NCBI GenBank assembly: GCA_036346245.1
Contig: CM070748.1
Coordinates: forward strand, 2,896,348-2,960,347
Length of the DNA stretch: 64,000 bases
Direction of reading: 5' to 3'
From: Bonia amplexicaulis
Taxonomy: Eukaryota; Streptophyta; Magnoliopsida; Poales; Poaceae
Positions 1-10,900 of the stretch are shown in pieces. The position numbers and the translations under genes were made by a program. The notes under the pieces were generated by a model, which saw only the letters and a list, made by a program, of their open reading frames with translations, was not told the DNA's origin and did no database searches. Within the stretch, counting starts at the first letter, position 1. Each line of letters starts with the position of its first letter.

Positions 1-1
1 T

Positions 2-46
2 GACGCCAATGATCTTCTCGCCTGGATCCGCCCCTGGGTATTTTGA
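2..46 (+). CDS. possible 3' end of an upstream coding exon (partial)
   Basis: The window opens in a frame that reads DANDLLAWIRPWVF and then TGA. It is followed by AT-rich sequence that looks like a 3' UTR. The compact acidic/aromatic tail could be the last residues of a protein whose body lies left of the window. I do not recognise the protein, and a run of 14 codons is too short to prove coding. It could equally be chance. Confidence 0.2.
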   Translation, partial: DANDLLAWIRPWVF

Positions 47-207
47 TCTGTCAAGGAGTACAAGTGCACTAGTTGAACAGCAGACATTGAACTTGATTAG
101 AGCTGATTTCGTTTCAGTTTATTTCTGTCATCGCCTAGCTTATGTACAAGAATTTGAATAGATTCAGATTTTATTCCCATTGCAATCTGAAACTCATAAA
201 ATATGAG

Positions 208-267
208 ATCTCAATTAAGTAGTATTCTGCTGTCAGAATCTCAATTAAGTAGTATTCTGCTGTCAGA
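208..267. repeat. perfect 30-bp tandem duplication
   Basis: Two identical 30-base units lie head to tail, each beginning ATCTCAATTAAGTAG. The copies show no differences by eye, so the duplication is probably recent. Confidence 0.9.
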
Positions 268-299
268 CTTGCGTATTAAATTGTTCACAGTTGTATTCT

Positions 300-924
300 A
301 ATTAGTGCACTACTCTGTCGTTGCCTTCTGCCGATCACTGTTTACCGTGGTCGTAACACCTTACAACCACGTTCACTTTTTCACATCGTGATCGTAACAC
401 CTTACGACCACGTTCACTTTTGTACTGCCGTGATCGTAGCGCCTTACGACCACATTCAATCTTCTCTGCTGTGGTCGCAGCACCTTACGATCACGCTTGA
501 TCTTCTCTGTCGTGGTCGTAGCACCTTATTACCACGTTCAGTTGTGGCCGTAGCTCTTTACGACCACGTCCTGTTATGTGGCCGTGATCGTAATGCTTTA
601 CGATCACGTCTTCGATTCTTCACTTGTCATGGTCATAAGTTGTTTACGGCCACGTTTTACGATCACGCGATGAACTCAATACTTGATAATTTCTCAGAGC
701 CAAATCGCTCTGTCTTTTCTTCTCTTTATTTCTTTTCAACCTTTTTCTCCTCGCTTCCTGGTTACATGACTCCACCCTTTTATACCCAACTCTAATACTC
801 CTACTCGGTTACGACTTACTAGTACAACTGGATTACGACTACGACTCGAACTCGTTTTCGACTACGAATCAAGCTCGACTTCGACTACGAATCAAACTCA
901 ACTATAACAAAATTATTTCCAACA
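300..924 (+). mobile_element. LTR-like segment with TATA box
   Basis: A hairpin-rich upstream part (346-667) is followed by a pyrimidine-rich stretch, then a TATA-like TTTTATAC at about 778-785. After that come short CGACTACGA repeats. The segment ends in AACA at 924, directly before the DUF4220 pseudogene. This order (repeats, TATA, short leader, CA end) resembles the U3-R-U5 of a plant LTR. No internal retrotransposon domain is attached, so it would be a solo LTR. The left edge was not located. Confidence 0.4.
346..667. repeat. array of eight imperfect hairpin units with CGTGGTCGTA arms
   Basis: Units start at about 346, 387, 429, 470, 511, 543, 583 and 628. Each has a left arm like CGTGGTCGTA, a loop of about 6 bases such as ACACCT, and a right arm like TACGACCACG. 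Every unit can therefore fold into a stem of about 10 bp. Spacing is mostly 40-42 bases. A lone half unit (TTACGATCACG) ends the array. The long open frame over this array is a by-product of the repeat and is not called as a gene. Confidence 0.85.
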
Positions 925-929
925 ATGAA

Positions 930-2525
930 GCGCAATGCTGATTCAACTATGTCTAGGTATGATCCCATTAGCTTGGAAGGCTATAATTACCCTGTGTGCT
1001 AGGCTGGTGGAAATATCAGGTCTGAACCTCCTTAATATCGAAAGCAGTTAATTGCAACTGAAAATGTTGTCACCATAGAGCAGATCTAGCATTTCGATGG
1101 GAGGCTGATGAAGTCTGCTGAGGGTGCCCAATTGAAAGATGTCTGCTTTCCTTTTGCCTTGTACCATTTGCACAAGCGACGGTACTTTGGATTTTCTTGT
1201 GCTGAATCTGGCCTTCAAAAGACTCGTGACTTCGTCTTTAAAGGGCTGTCAAGTGTTAACCAGCGAAGAAGACTACAATAGGGCTTTCAAGGTGATAGAA
1301 GTGATGTTTCCTATATGATTTTTTCTTCACCAAGTAAGCCTTCTTGCATTATTAAGAATGCAAATTATTCTACTCCACCATTAGTTATTTGAGTCACATT
1401 GATCTCTTTGGTTATATTGGCTGTAACTCGTGCCCGTGGAATAGATTATTCTTTAAGCGACCTGACCACAGTGGAAACAAGGAGTGCTGATATTGATATT
1501 ACCATGCTAAACACTTGCTTTGCTGGAAATGCTGCAGCTTATGTTATATTGGCTCTCTGACTTGGGTAAAGTTTCATTAACCTATAGGTATGTCAATCAT
1601 CTTCGGTGGAAAAAACATAAACTCATTGAGAGGGTACTTGCTTTTCTCTGTAAGATTACCTTTTATCCGCACTGGCAGAATAAGATTGGTCAGTATTCTT
1701 TACTCGATTCTTTCCAAGGCAATCTTTGCATCAGAAGGTTGAACAATTTCATCAGAGGGAGTGATATCATCATATCATGTATCATAGAGATCTAGAGAAT
1801 ATGGGCATCAACATGACTGTCGTGGCTAAATTATCGCGAGGGACGTGCTCCCATCATTGTGCACAGTGAAGTAAAGAAAGCAATTGTGCAGTCTGTGAAA
1901 GCTAGCAATGGCCAACTATCCAATGGAGTGTCCTCGATAGCAAGGAATGGTCTTATCGAGCAATTCTCCTGGGCATGCAGGCAAGAGACAAACACTATCT
2001 TGATTTGGCATATGGCCACCAGCTACTGCGAAATTGCACCTGCACCACCTGAATTGGAGTTAGAGAGCCAAGAACAAGGGGACACTCTAGTCCACCGTGA
2101 TGTCGCCACCAAACTATCAAGATATTGTGCATACTTGGCTGTGTTTGTCTCAGAGTTGCTGCCAGATCGCTAATATGATACAAAGGCCATCTTTGATGAG
2201 GTAGAAAAGGAAGCGAGGAAACTTCTGGGAGGTGAAAGAACGCTGCAAGACAAGTATCAAGTAATGAAAACTTGGGGGAACTGAAGGATACGATTTTTGT
2301 GAAGGGAACAAAGCTTGGGAGGCAGTTAGAAAGCACAACAGATTGTACAATGCGTTGGAAGGTGATGGCAAACTTCTGGGCTGAAATGGTTTTATATGCC
2401 ATCAGATAATGTAAGAGGTCACATTGAACGCCTTACACGCGGTGGGGAGTTTGTGACTCATCTATGGGCTTTGCTTACTCACGCAGGCATTGTGGAGCGA
2501 AGCAAAGATAGCCGGAATGTGTAAA
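930..2525 (+). pseudogene. DUF4220/DUF594 family pseudogene
   Basis: Pieces of one plant DUF4220/DUF594 protein can be read in order but in different frames. About 970-1330 has the HKRRYFGFSCAES-like block. About 1550-1740 has KIGQYSLLDSF. About 1980-2165 has TILIWHMATS and LSRYCAYLAVFVSELLPD. About 2170-2520 has the C-terminal block with GTKLGRQL, WKVMANFWAEMV and GGEFVTHLWALL. Stop codons interrupt the frame (a TAG at about 1000, others near 1087 and 1277), and frameshifts separate the blocks. The N-terminal membrane region is missing. Intact family members are multi-pass membrane proteins of unknown function, numerous in grasses. The match is to recalled family motifs, not a database search. 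Confidence 0.8.
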
Positions 2526-4107
2526 AATTCAGTGACCCTCCAGCAAAGGTGCATCACTGTTTGGTTCTGTGAATTGAAGAAAGTAGAGAGAATTCTTGAT
2601 GTGTTTGTTTGGTCAAGTTTGTTGTTGCTGCTGTTGTAAATTTTGCTATGATCTTGATGCTTTTATCAAGTGAAACGTATTGTTTATCAAAGTCAGTAAT
2701 ATGTTTCATAATTCATCTGGGCTATATGGTACTGTTGCGCGTGGATGTCTCTTGAGTTATTTTGTACATGTAACTGGTCAAATGAGACTTCTATTTCTAT
2801 GGTTTGTCATGTTTGTCAAACTTATTACAATTTGCATTTTGATTCATAATTTTGCAAAAAAAAAATCAGCTTTCAATATGTACTATAGATCATCTAGCCT
2901 ATTGCTAGTGTTTACCATTGTTGGTAGTTTGGGTATACATTAAATTGTTCTTTCTTAGGTAAAAAGGGTGAACTTGCTCCCTTTTTGTTTGTTGGATTGG
3001 ATCTCATGGCTACCTAGTCTATCATCTCAAGGGAGTTTAGCAAACAGTTCACTAGTGGGCCTGTTGCATGGTTTATTGCAGCCAGAGGAGGCAAGAAGAC
3101 TGGAGATGAAGTGGTTGATATTTAGAAAAGTGAAATGACACCCAAGCACAAATGATTAATGTTTCATTTCAAGGAAACTGGTACGTGCAGGTGCCATCAT
3201 TCTTCAAGCCAAATCCTCCATCGACATACAGCTAAGATGTCGCTTTTGCTTTTCCTTTCCGGTGAAAAAATAGGGCCTAAATGTTCTTGCCTTTGACATT
3301 TTTAAGTTTGATAAAGTACTACCTTTAAGCCCAATGATTGAGGTTGTAGTTTACTAGTAGTTGCAAATTTCCAGGACTTCACAAGTACGATCAAGGTGAA
3401 TCATTTGTCAATCAATTTAACACCTTGAAACAGATACAAGCAAGCACTACACAAGCTCTATCAAAAAACAAGCACTAGACCAGTACAGCAGTAATCCAAC
3501 TATTGCCTTTAATTAAGAATGCTATACGTTAACATACCATGCTATATGTTAGGAATACATTTGCATGTTCATTGGCTTTGATGATTGGTGAGAGCACAGA
3601 TATCAAGTCCCCAGGGCAGACTAGGAGGAGGATCTTATCCTCTTGCTGTACCTGAAATTCCCAGGTTCTACTGATTAATCACTGGCAAAAAAGAAAAAAA
3701 GAAATGAAGGTTCATCCATCCACATCTTGGCACTACCATTTCCTTCGAGTACAGACAGTATTGCAAGAGCAGGACCATGCAGCATTACGGATGGGATAGC
3801 ATGGGGATCAGGGAATGCATGGCATGTGCAGACAGGCTTGACCGCATGTTACATGTATCCTCCCCAGAAGCTTGACATGAGTAGCCGGCAGTTCCCATGT
3901 ATCCACCAATAATCATCTGCAGTAGCAGGTATCTAGTCTTAGTTTTTTGTAGGATGATCATCGCATAATCAATTTTGACTGACTACAACATCCTCTACTG
4001 ATCAGCTATTTTCACCGTGTCCTAAATTCAACAGCACCACTGTTACATCGCAAAATGAACAGGTTCATATGGGAAATAGATTCTGTCAAGTCAATTCCTG
4101 AAGAGCA
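2526..4107. other. no supported gene
   Basis: This is AT-rich sequence with many stops in all frames. At about 3040-3120 a short plus-strand stretch (GPVAWFIAARGGKKTGDEVV) looks coding-like but ends at a stop, and I could not match it to a family. I see no TIRs, tandem repeats or RNA genes. Confidence 0.4.
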
Positions 4108-4625
4108 GTGCTTCTACGCTCTTACGATGCGCTAAATACTTCGCCTATTACGCCAGGAAGGAACGCTGGCGCGGGGCGCTCCCACGTCACCCCCGCGCGC
4201 GCCCGCCGCGTAGCGACGCAAATAATGGTACGGTCGGCTGAGGTAGTTTTCCGTATTTTTTCGAAATTACGTACAGGTCCCTGGTTCTCGCGAAAAGGTC
4301 ATTGGATTTTTTCCCCTCTGTTTTGCAGGATGGTCCCCCGCGTTTTCGGAAATTGCACACGGGTCCCCTTTTTTACGTACAGATCCTCGATTTTTTCAAA
4401 AAGACCCTTTACTTTTTCCGAAAATTCGTTTTTGCCCCCATTTTTTTTACAAGCCCTCGTTTTTTTTCCACGTAACCCCTTTGCCTTTTCCGAAAATACG
4501 TTTTTGCCCTCGATTTTCTCAAAAACTCCTCACAAATTATCGTCTCTTTTATTTTGGTCCAGATGGGGGTGGCGGCGGGCGCCGCGCCTATGGTTCTAGT
4601 TTTCATTAAGATCGGTGCACGCATG
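4108..4625 (+). repeat. dispersed repeat family X, copy 1
   Basis: The segment has a GC-rich head, then a run of short phrases such as ACGTACAGGTCCCTGGTTCTCG, CAGATCCTCGATTTTTT and TTTTCCGAAAATTCG. It closes with a GC-rich tail containing GGCGCCGCGCC and a TTTTCATT end. The same phrases in the same order recur at 57340-57885. No transposase is present. The open frames on both strands come from low-complexity sequence. The superfamily is not identified; a non-autonomous DNA element is the likeliest reading. Confidence 0.55.
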
Positions 4626-5389
4626 GAGAGGTGGGGGCATATTTCTAGTTAACAAGAGAGATGGATAAATCGGGAGTCTTGTGGTAGATGAACCGAACTG
4701 CGAGCAACAGATGGAGGATCATTTAATTTGTACGGGCTAATTAACTAACACTTCTGAACATTTCTCCCCCTCCCTTGAAGGACCACCTGCACCTAACAAG
4801 ATCAAGATGAGGGGACTGTAGAGTGCAGATCAGCATGCATCCTGCCCAGTTCCTGGTGAGATGACGAAGAAGGTTGCAGTGCGTGCATGGCCATGATGCA
4901 ATTGCATCACAAGACTGGCCAGATCCCGGCACAGTGCCCCCGTGTCCGGTTCCTGGCGGTGGATGGATCGACGCGGCAACCACCGGTCGCCATCGCCCAA
5001 CCAACGCGCGGGAGCCGCCGTCAGTGGAGACGTGGAGTGCCCTCCCCTCCCGGCCCCGAGATGCGCGCGGCCACCACCAACCTACGGGGTGCGCGCGAAA
5101 GCGACCTCCGGGATGGGTGGATGGCGCTCCCCCGTCTTCACTTTAATCACGCAAGAATTCTCTCGTTCTCCACGCTCAGCTCTAGCTATCGAGGTGTGTT
5201 CGCGTTTGTTCCTTCTCTCTGCATCTCGTGTGGTGTGGGCACTCCGATACTTGGATCAGCTCATCCAAAGCAAACTGCAGCCGGGTTAGAATCCAACAAG
5301 GTAGACAGAGGAGGGTTTTGTAGGATGGAGGTAGATATTTATAAGAAGACTATGCTACAGTCTGTCTGTATGGATGGAAACCAACGGTT
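4626..5389. other. intergenic, locally GC-rich, no supported gene
   Basis: Overlapping open frames at 4870-5450 reflect a GC-rich patch (about 4920-5140). None shows a recognisable domain or splice structure. The patch could be the edge of an old gene or CpG-rich element, but nothing decides it. Confidence 0.3.
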
Positions 5390-5640
5390 AAGTAAATTCT
5401 GGTTCTTTTGGTTTAAAGTTAATTTATACTTATATTGTATCTACAGTAATTAATTTTTAAATAATATATTTTTTAAGACGGATCAGTACGAAAATTATAG
5501 TAAAAAGTATAATGAGTTTATCTGTACAGGTCAAAATCGTATACGACTATTTTCCTCTGCGTACTGTCTCTCACAAACAGTCAGAATTTAAATATTAAAA
5601 CTATAAGTCGTAATCCAACAGCCCAAAAAAATTCATCATC
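5390..5640 (+). mobile_element. MITE family B, copy 1
   Basis: It shares with four other segments the phrases ...CTACAGTAATTAATTTTTAA..., GTCAAAATCGTATACGACT, CTCTGCGTACTGTCTCTC and ACAGTCAGAATT. Other copies are at 5815-6062, 24985-25170 (minus), 43110-43345 (minus) and 44130-44530. It is short, AT-rich and noncoding. The shared end sequence with the text ...AAAAGCCATAAGCC suggests a hAT-like or Tourist-like MITE, but clean TIR and TSD were not read. Confidence 0.55.
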
Positions 5641-5814
5641 TTTGCCTACACTGTATAGTTAAAAATAAGTATGAGCTTGCCTGTACACAATTGAGAAATT
5701 CCTTTTGTCGAGGTAGGCCAGTACAGGACAAACCATCACTGTAGACCACGCAACCGGGTAGGTATATGGCCCTCCTCACAAGTGCTACGCCATCAGCAGC
5801 CAAGATCTGACCTC

Positions 5815-6062
5815 GGGGGTGTTTGGCAGGCCACAAGTTGATCGGTTTTTCGCAGTTACTATAGTACTTAACTTTTAAATGAAATATTTTCTTAAGATAG
5901 GATCTACAAGTTAAACGTAGTACATGTTAAAAGCTTAATATCTGTACTAGTCAAAATCGCAAGTGAGTATCGATCTCTTTGTAATCTGTACCGTAAACAG
6001 TCAAAATTTAAAAATTTCAGTTAAAAGCCATAAGCCACAGCAAAAAAGAACAGACCGAACAT
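5815..6062 (+). mobile_element. MITE family B, copy 2
   Basis: It begins with GGGGTGTTTGGCAGGCC, a typical grass MITE start, and carries the family phrases GTCAAAATCGCAAGTGAG, AACAGTCAAAATTTAAA and AAAAGCCATAAGCC. It lies about 175 bp downstream of copy 1 in the same orientation. Confidence 0.6.
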
Positions 6063-6172
6063 GTTGAATAAAAGTACTTCCTCTCCCGATTACAAGTCAG
6101 GCATATATAGGCAAATACTGGCCAAATATGTATATGTATAGAACTGGACTCTCCGAAATAAACAAAGTCAGT

Positions 6173-6561
6173 GCTTGCACAGGATTACGGGGGTGTTCAG
6201 TTCGGCTTATTTTTGGTGGCTTATGGCTGAAAACACCAGTAATGGTGAAAAAAAAATCAGAATGATAGAGGCTTATTTAACATAATTAAATTTAAAAATT
6301 GAAAATATAAAAATTGTTAGCCCATCACGAGATAACGCAAACGAATACGGGAAAAAAAGAACCGGCAAAAAAGCTCAAAAAAACACCAAAAATTCAGAAA
6401 AAGACGAAATTATAAATAGTACAAAAATAAGCCAGAAGCCAGAAGCTTAAACCATATTGAGCGGGGCCTACAGCCGTCCAGTTGTACAATAAGACTGATC
6501 AGATCAAACTTGCACAGGATTACAGCCGTCCAGTTGTACAACAAGACTGATCAGACCAAAC
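6173..6561. repeat. tandem duplication (unit about 52 bp), first copy split by a MITE
   Basis: The unit CTTGCACAGGATTACAGCC...GACTGATCAGATCAAA occurs once uninterrupted at about 6509-6560. It occurs once interrupted: CTTGCACAGGATTAC at 6174-6188, then a 280-bp insert, then TACAGCCGTCC from 6469. The uninterrupted unit acts as an empty-site control for the insertion. Confidence 0.85.
6189..6468 (+). mobile_element. MITE family A (Tourist-like), copy 1, with TAC target duplication
   Basis: The 280-bp element starts GGGGGTGTTCAGTTCGGCTT. The reverse complement of its end starts GGCCCCGCTCAATATGGTTT, so the ends are imperfect inverted repeats. TAC (6186-6188) on the left and TAC (6469-6471) on the right flank it, and the sister copy at 6509 has a single TAC. 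A 3-bp duplication and this terminus suit PIF/Harbinger (Tourist) or CACTA elements rather than hAT. Related copies are at 12645-12900, 51830-51995 (minus) and 52565-52790. Confidence 0.8.
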
Positions 6562-6840
6562 ATTGGGAACGACACCAGTACCTGCAAGAAATTAACGAAC
6601 TATAAATCCGTGATCTCATAGAACACGGACAACGCACTCTCTCCTACCGAGCTATGCACAAGGAAAATCCGCTATCACAAGGGATCTAGATCCGGCGGAA
6701 CAGAACATGTAAAAGAGAAGTACCATCTCGAACGTTTGCTTTTGATAGAGCGGCCTCCGAAGGACATTTTGTAGGACCAGATAGATAATGGAGAGGGATG
6801 AACGGTGTCTTTAAAAAATTTTCTAAATATTTGAAAGACT
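6562..6840. other. no supported feature
   Basis: Unique-looking AT-rich sequence without reading frames, tandem repeats or clear TIRs. Confidence 0.3.
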
Positions 6841-8598
6841 CGGTGGTCGGTGATCAGTGAGAGTCTAAAACCAGAGTAATCATAACATGACTTGAATGAT
6901 CGACGATCACTGAATTGTCAAAAATCAGTGTAGTCGAAGCAAGTCGAAACAAAACCAGAGTGGTCGAAAACCTACGTGGTCGAAGACTAGTGACTGGTCT
7001 AAAACCGACGTGATCGAAGCAAGTCAAAATACGACCGGCGTGGTTAATGACTAGTGAGTGGTCGAAAATCAAAGTAGTCGAAAGCCAGTGACTGTGGTAC
7101 TACCATCAGAATGAATAGAGTTTTCAGCACAACCACTAGATCACAAATCCACATAACCTTTGATTGACCGATTCAAACGCTGTGAAATTTCGTACAAGAT
7201 TTACCTGATGTCATTGGAACCTATTCCATTCAATGATCAAGAGAATAGTTGTCAAAGTTCCGACCTTTTGCAATTGAAAGAAAAGCGCGCGAAAACAGAA
7301 GCAAAACCCCAATCGGTGAATACAACCCGCTTGTAGGTAGATGATGGCCAAGATGGCACTCGATGAATTCCCACACATTACAGCAGGCCAGAACACCGAA
7401 GAACACGACCCAAAAACCCTTGAACCTGAAATCGCATGAAGAGGCCACGAATCAGGCAAAACAGGGTTTCTTAATAAACTTGCTATTGAAGTGTCTAAAT
7501 AATTAGAGATTGATTTCACAAACCCATCTCTATCTCATTCACATTCTTGGCACAGCAAGGTCACAAAAAGGCAAGAGGGGAGATCAAAACCATCCGAACA
7601 AGAGTAAATCAGAAGATAAGATAGATCCAAGTAGATGCTCAAAGATTGATGTATTGCTTACTTGAAATGATCGGTTTTACAGCTACTCCACCTCTTAGGA
7701 CAAAAAGCACACAAAGTGCTCAACTCTCAAAACCCTAACCATAATAGGAAGCACAAGAGAGATGGGTTGAATGAATCCTCTATTTGTCTCCATACCAACC
7801 CCTTTTATAGGTAGGCAACCAGCCACTTAACCCTTAGTGGATCCAATCCACTATCACAATAGGGGAACCTCGTTAACTCCACATAACACAGGGTTTTACT
7901 TTCTCATATACAAGACCTAAACCACTTAGGCCAACTTTGCGGTTTCACACACCGCCACTCTTTCGTATTACGCAATTTACTAAAATGTCCCTCTACCGTT
8001 TTCCATGAAGCTTCCCTTTGCGTATGATGAGCACCCGAGTTCCTTGATTGCACAGGACCTTGGCTCCTCCCTGAGCCTAGTCCTGGTCCACCTTGTCATT
8101 GCCCATCATGTCCACCACCAGCTGCTCCCGCTCCGGTTCCTCGTCATCCTGGCTTGCAACCACCCCGCATAGCCTCTGTCATCTTTGGCATCTTATTAAC
8201 CATTCTGGACCTTAGCACCACCATGTGCCTTAGTCTCGGTCCTCCAATGCCTTACCACGACCAAGCTCCGAAGTCTTACAACCAATATAAATGAGCAAAC
8301 TATCACGTAGCACCGCACAATACACAAAGTTATCACCATGCAAAATGTATGCAACCAAATCACTGATCCTAATCTTAAGACCAAACAATAACCCCTGTGC
8401 ACACATGTAATAATCTAGATCAAATAAACTCAACTCGTGACTCAAAATCATCAAAGATCATATTTGGTCGAAAATGCACTATCTGGTCGATCCACAGCTG
8501 GTCAGACCACTATCCCTCAAGTGATCTGACCACTGACCCCAACCTGTCAGACATGAGTACTCGAGGTACTTCAAAAGGTATAAATTGAAGCACTCGAA
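6841..8598 (-). mobile_element. LTR-like repeat segment with GTGGTCGAA motifs (minus orientation)
   Basis: Between 6841 and 7090 the words GTGGTCGAA, GTGATCGAA and GTAGTCGAA recur every 15-40 bases. They are the reverse complement of the TTCGACCAC words at 18260-19480. Further along, CCCTTTTATAGG at about 7800-7811 reads CCTATAAAAGGG on the minus strand, a TATA box before a leader-like stretch. At 8465-8535 there are GGTCGA/GGTCAGACCAC motifs. This fits a minus-strand LTR or leader remnant with no internal domains. Boundaries are approximate and more than one element may be involved. Confidence 0.4.
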
Positions 8599-8943
8599 GC
8601 CTACGAGTAGGGATGAGAGTGGGCCGGTTTGGCCCGTAGGCCTATATGGCCCGTTCCTAAATTTTGGCACCAAAGGGTATTGGGCCAACCTAAAAAGAAA
8701 GATGTTCCTACATGGGCATGACTCCGTTGACCCTAGGGTGAACCCGTACCCCTTGCATCGATTGGTGGCTGCGCAGCCACAGCGCATGATGTTGCCATAG
8801 TGCGATGTCGGTGACACCACTCTACCATAGCTGTTGGGCACCAACGCCTCCTTCCCCTCCACCTCCTCTTACCCTGTATTCCACCACCGAGTGAGGTGCT
8901 GCCTCCTTCGCTGACCAACCTCGTCAAACCCTAGCACAAGCTC

Positions 8944-9225
8944 CAACCAGGCCTCAAGATCGTCTCCGCCGCCATCTTCGTGATCGTCCCTGCCGCGGTC
9001 TTCAGGATCGTCCCCGCCACCATCTTCGAGATCATCCCCGTGTCATCTTCGAGATCGTCGCCGCCACCGTCTTCAAGATTGTCCCCGCGCATGGCTTCAA
9101 CTCATCCCAACCACGATCTTCGTGATCTTCCCCGTCGCAAGCTTCAAGGACGTCCCTACCACCGTCTTCAAGGTTGTCCCGCCGCGGTCTTCGTGATCTC
9201 CCCCCTATCGGCACTTCAGGATCTC
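8944..9225 (+). repeat. degenerate minisatellite (about 27-30 bp) of GATCGTCCCCGCCGCCATCTTC type
   Basis: Short units such as TCTTCGTGATCGTCCCTGCC, TCTTCAGGATCGTCCCCGCC and TCTTCGAGATCATCCCC follow each other roughly ten times. The array joins directly onto the hAT transposase remnant. One reading frame (8980-9498) passes from the repeat into transposase sequence without a stop. Confidence 0.7.
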
Positions 9226-10614
9226 TTCAAGAACACATATTGTAGGTTCTCACTGACTGCTGATATGTGGACCAGCAATCAGACATTAGGGTACATGTGC
9301 ATTACTTGCCATTTCATCAACACCAAGTGGGAATTGCAAAAACGGATAATCAAGTTTTTTGTTGTGAAGACACCACATACTAGAGCGGAGATCTTCAATA
9401 CTATTCTTAACTGCACTCAGTATTGGTGTATTGAAGATAAAGTATTGGAATCACACTCGATAATGCTTCAGCCAATGATGCAATGGTTGATATGTTGAAG
9501 GGTAATCTAGTGGAGAAGAAGGCTCTACCCGTGGGAGGAAAGCTAATTCACGTCCATTGTGCAGCACATGTCATAAATCTCATTGTCAAAGATTGTTTGA
9601 AGCTTATTGAGCCCATTGTTGGAAATATTTGAGAAAGTGTCAAGTACATCCGATCATCACAATCCCGTAAGCAAAGATTCAAAGAGATCATTGCACAAGA
9701 AGGTCTAACATCCAAGAAGCAACCCTCTCTAGATGTTTCCACTTGTTGGAACTCAACATATTTAATGATTAAGACAACTTTTGAGTTCAAGAGGGCTTTT
9801 GCTTCATTGGCATTGCAATATTTGAATTACACATACTCTCTTTTGAAGAATGGGAAAGGGCAAGCATAGTTTGCAGATTATTGGAGGTATTCTATGAAGC
9901 GACTAAAGTAATTTCTGGCTTCAAATTACCCACCTCAAACCTCTACTTCCATCAGATGTGGAAGATCAAGTTAATTTTGGAAAAAGAAGCCTCCAAAGTG
10001 GATATTAACATTGGAAATATGGTAAAAGGGATGCAAAGAAAGTTCAACAAATATTGGATCAAGTCATATGTATCACTATGTATTCCTGTGATTTTTGACC
10101 CAAGGTACAAGTTCAAGTTTATTGAATTTCTTTTTAAGAAAGCATTTGCCAGTAATGCTAAGAAACGACTTGGTAGAGTGGACAAAGTATTGCGAGAGTT
10201 ATTTACTGAATACTCTTCTCATTTCAAAAATAGGACTGTTGACTCAACGCGACAAGATGAAGGTGATCATGACATAGTTATCGCAACGGATGACCCATGG
10301 GTTGACTGAGATCAACACCTCAATAGCCATCAGCAAGCTCAAGTGTCCATGGAACTTGACAAATATTTGGACGAGATCCCACATCATCGGTCTGTGGAAT
10401 TGGATATATTAAATTGGTGGATGATTAACTCTTCCAAATATCCAACCCTTTCACTCATAACACGGGATGTGCTAGCGATTCCAGCTTCTTATGTAGCATT
10501 AGAGGCAGCTTTTAGCACAGGGGGGAGAATCATTAGTGACTTTCATAGCAGATTGACCACAGAGACTGTTGAGGCACTCATCTACCTATAGGATTGGTAT
10601 CGAGCATCTGGTAA
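9225..10614 (+). pseudogene. hAT transposase pseudogene (RICESLEEPER/DAYSLEEPER-like)
   Basis: Ordered hAT blocks are legible. They are SLTADMWTSNQTLGYMC (about 9250), LDNASAND (about 9455), HCAAHVINLIVKD (about 9557), a DVSTCWNSTYLM block (about 9735), VIFDPRYKFKF (about 10090), and the C-terminal dimerisation block with YPTLSLITRDVLAIPAS and STGGRIISDF (about 10440-10545). The blocks lie in changing frames, with in-frame stops at about 9629, 9867, 10306 and 10590. The N-terminal BED zinc finger is absent and replaced by the minisatellite. The DNA-binding domain and the catalytic core are therefore not intact, and the element cannot make a transposase. The family assignment is firm; the exact subfamily is inferred. 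Confidence 0.85.
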
Positions 10615-10900
10615 TCTTATTTTATGTTGTCTAATTTCATTTAGAAGTGCTAATTACATCAGCAGATCATTAGTGATTTCTATACTAACTAGTTTATCTT
10701 TTATAATTATATGAACTATAGGTTCTACTAAGTATAGCATGGCATCAATTCATGATTTGATTGATCTCGATGATCCTCTTGTGTGAACTTTAAGATCAGG
10801 TAACATTGATATACTTTTGGGACTCAAGTGAGTTTTAAGAAGTATTTCTATGCTTTCCAGCTCATGTTTCTTCTCCATTTTGTTTGACAATGTTGTAATT

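Larger units (their letters stand above)
8602..10900 (+). mobile_element. decayed RICESLEEPER-type hAT transposon
   Basis: The left end TAGGGATGAGAGTGGGCC resembles hAT termini seen elsewhere in this window (TAGGGGTGGGCA). The transposase remnant lies at 9225-10614. No matching right terminus was found, so the right boundary is a guess. Confidence 0.5.

Noticed and set aside
388..795. 135-codon open frame over the hairpin array
   Set aside because: It consists of translated repeat units and continues into low-complexity sequence. No domain, no splice context.
4108..4599. 163-codon open frame rich in Phe and Arg, with an opposite-strand partner
   Set aside because: It is the translation of family X repeat phrases; the second copy at 57340 does not keep the frame.
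4887..5453. 188-codon open frame in a GC-rich patch
   Set aside because: Three overlapping frames are open because stops are rare in GC-rich DNA. No recognisable motif.
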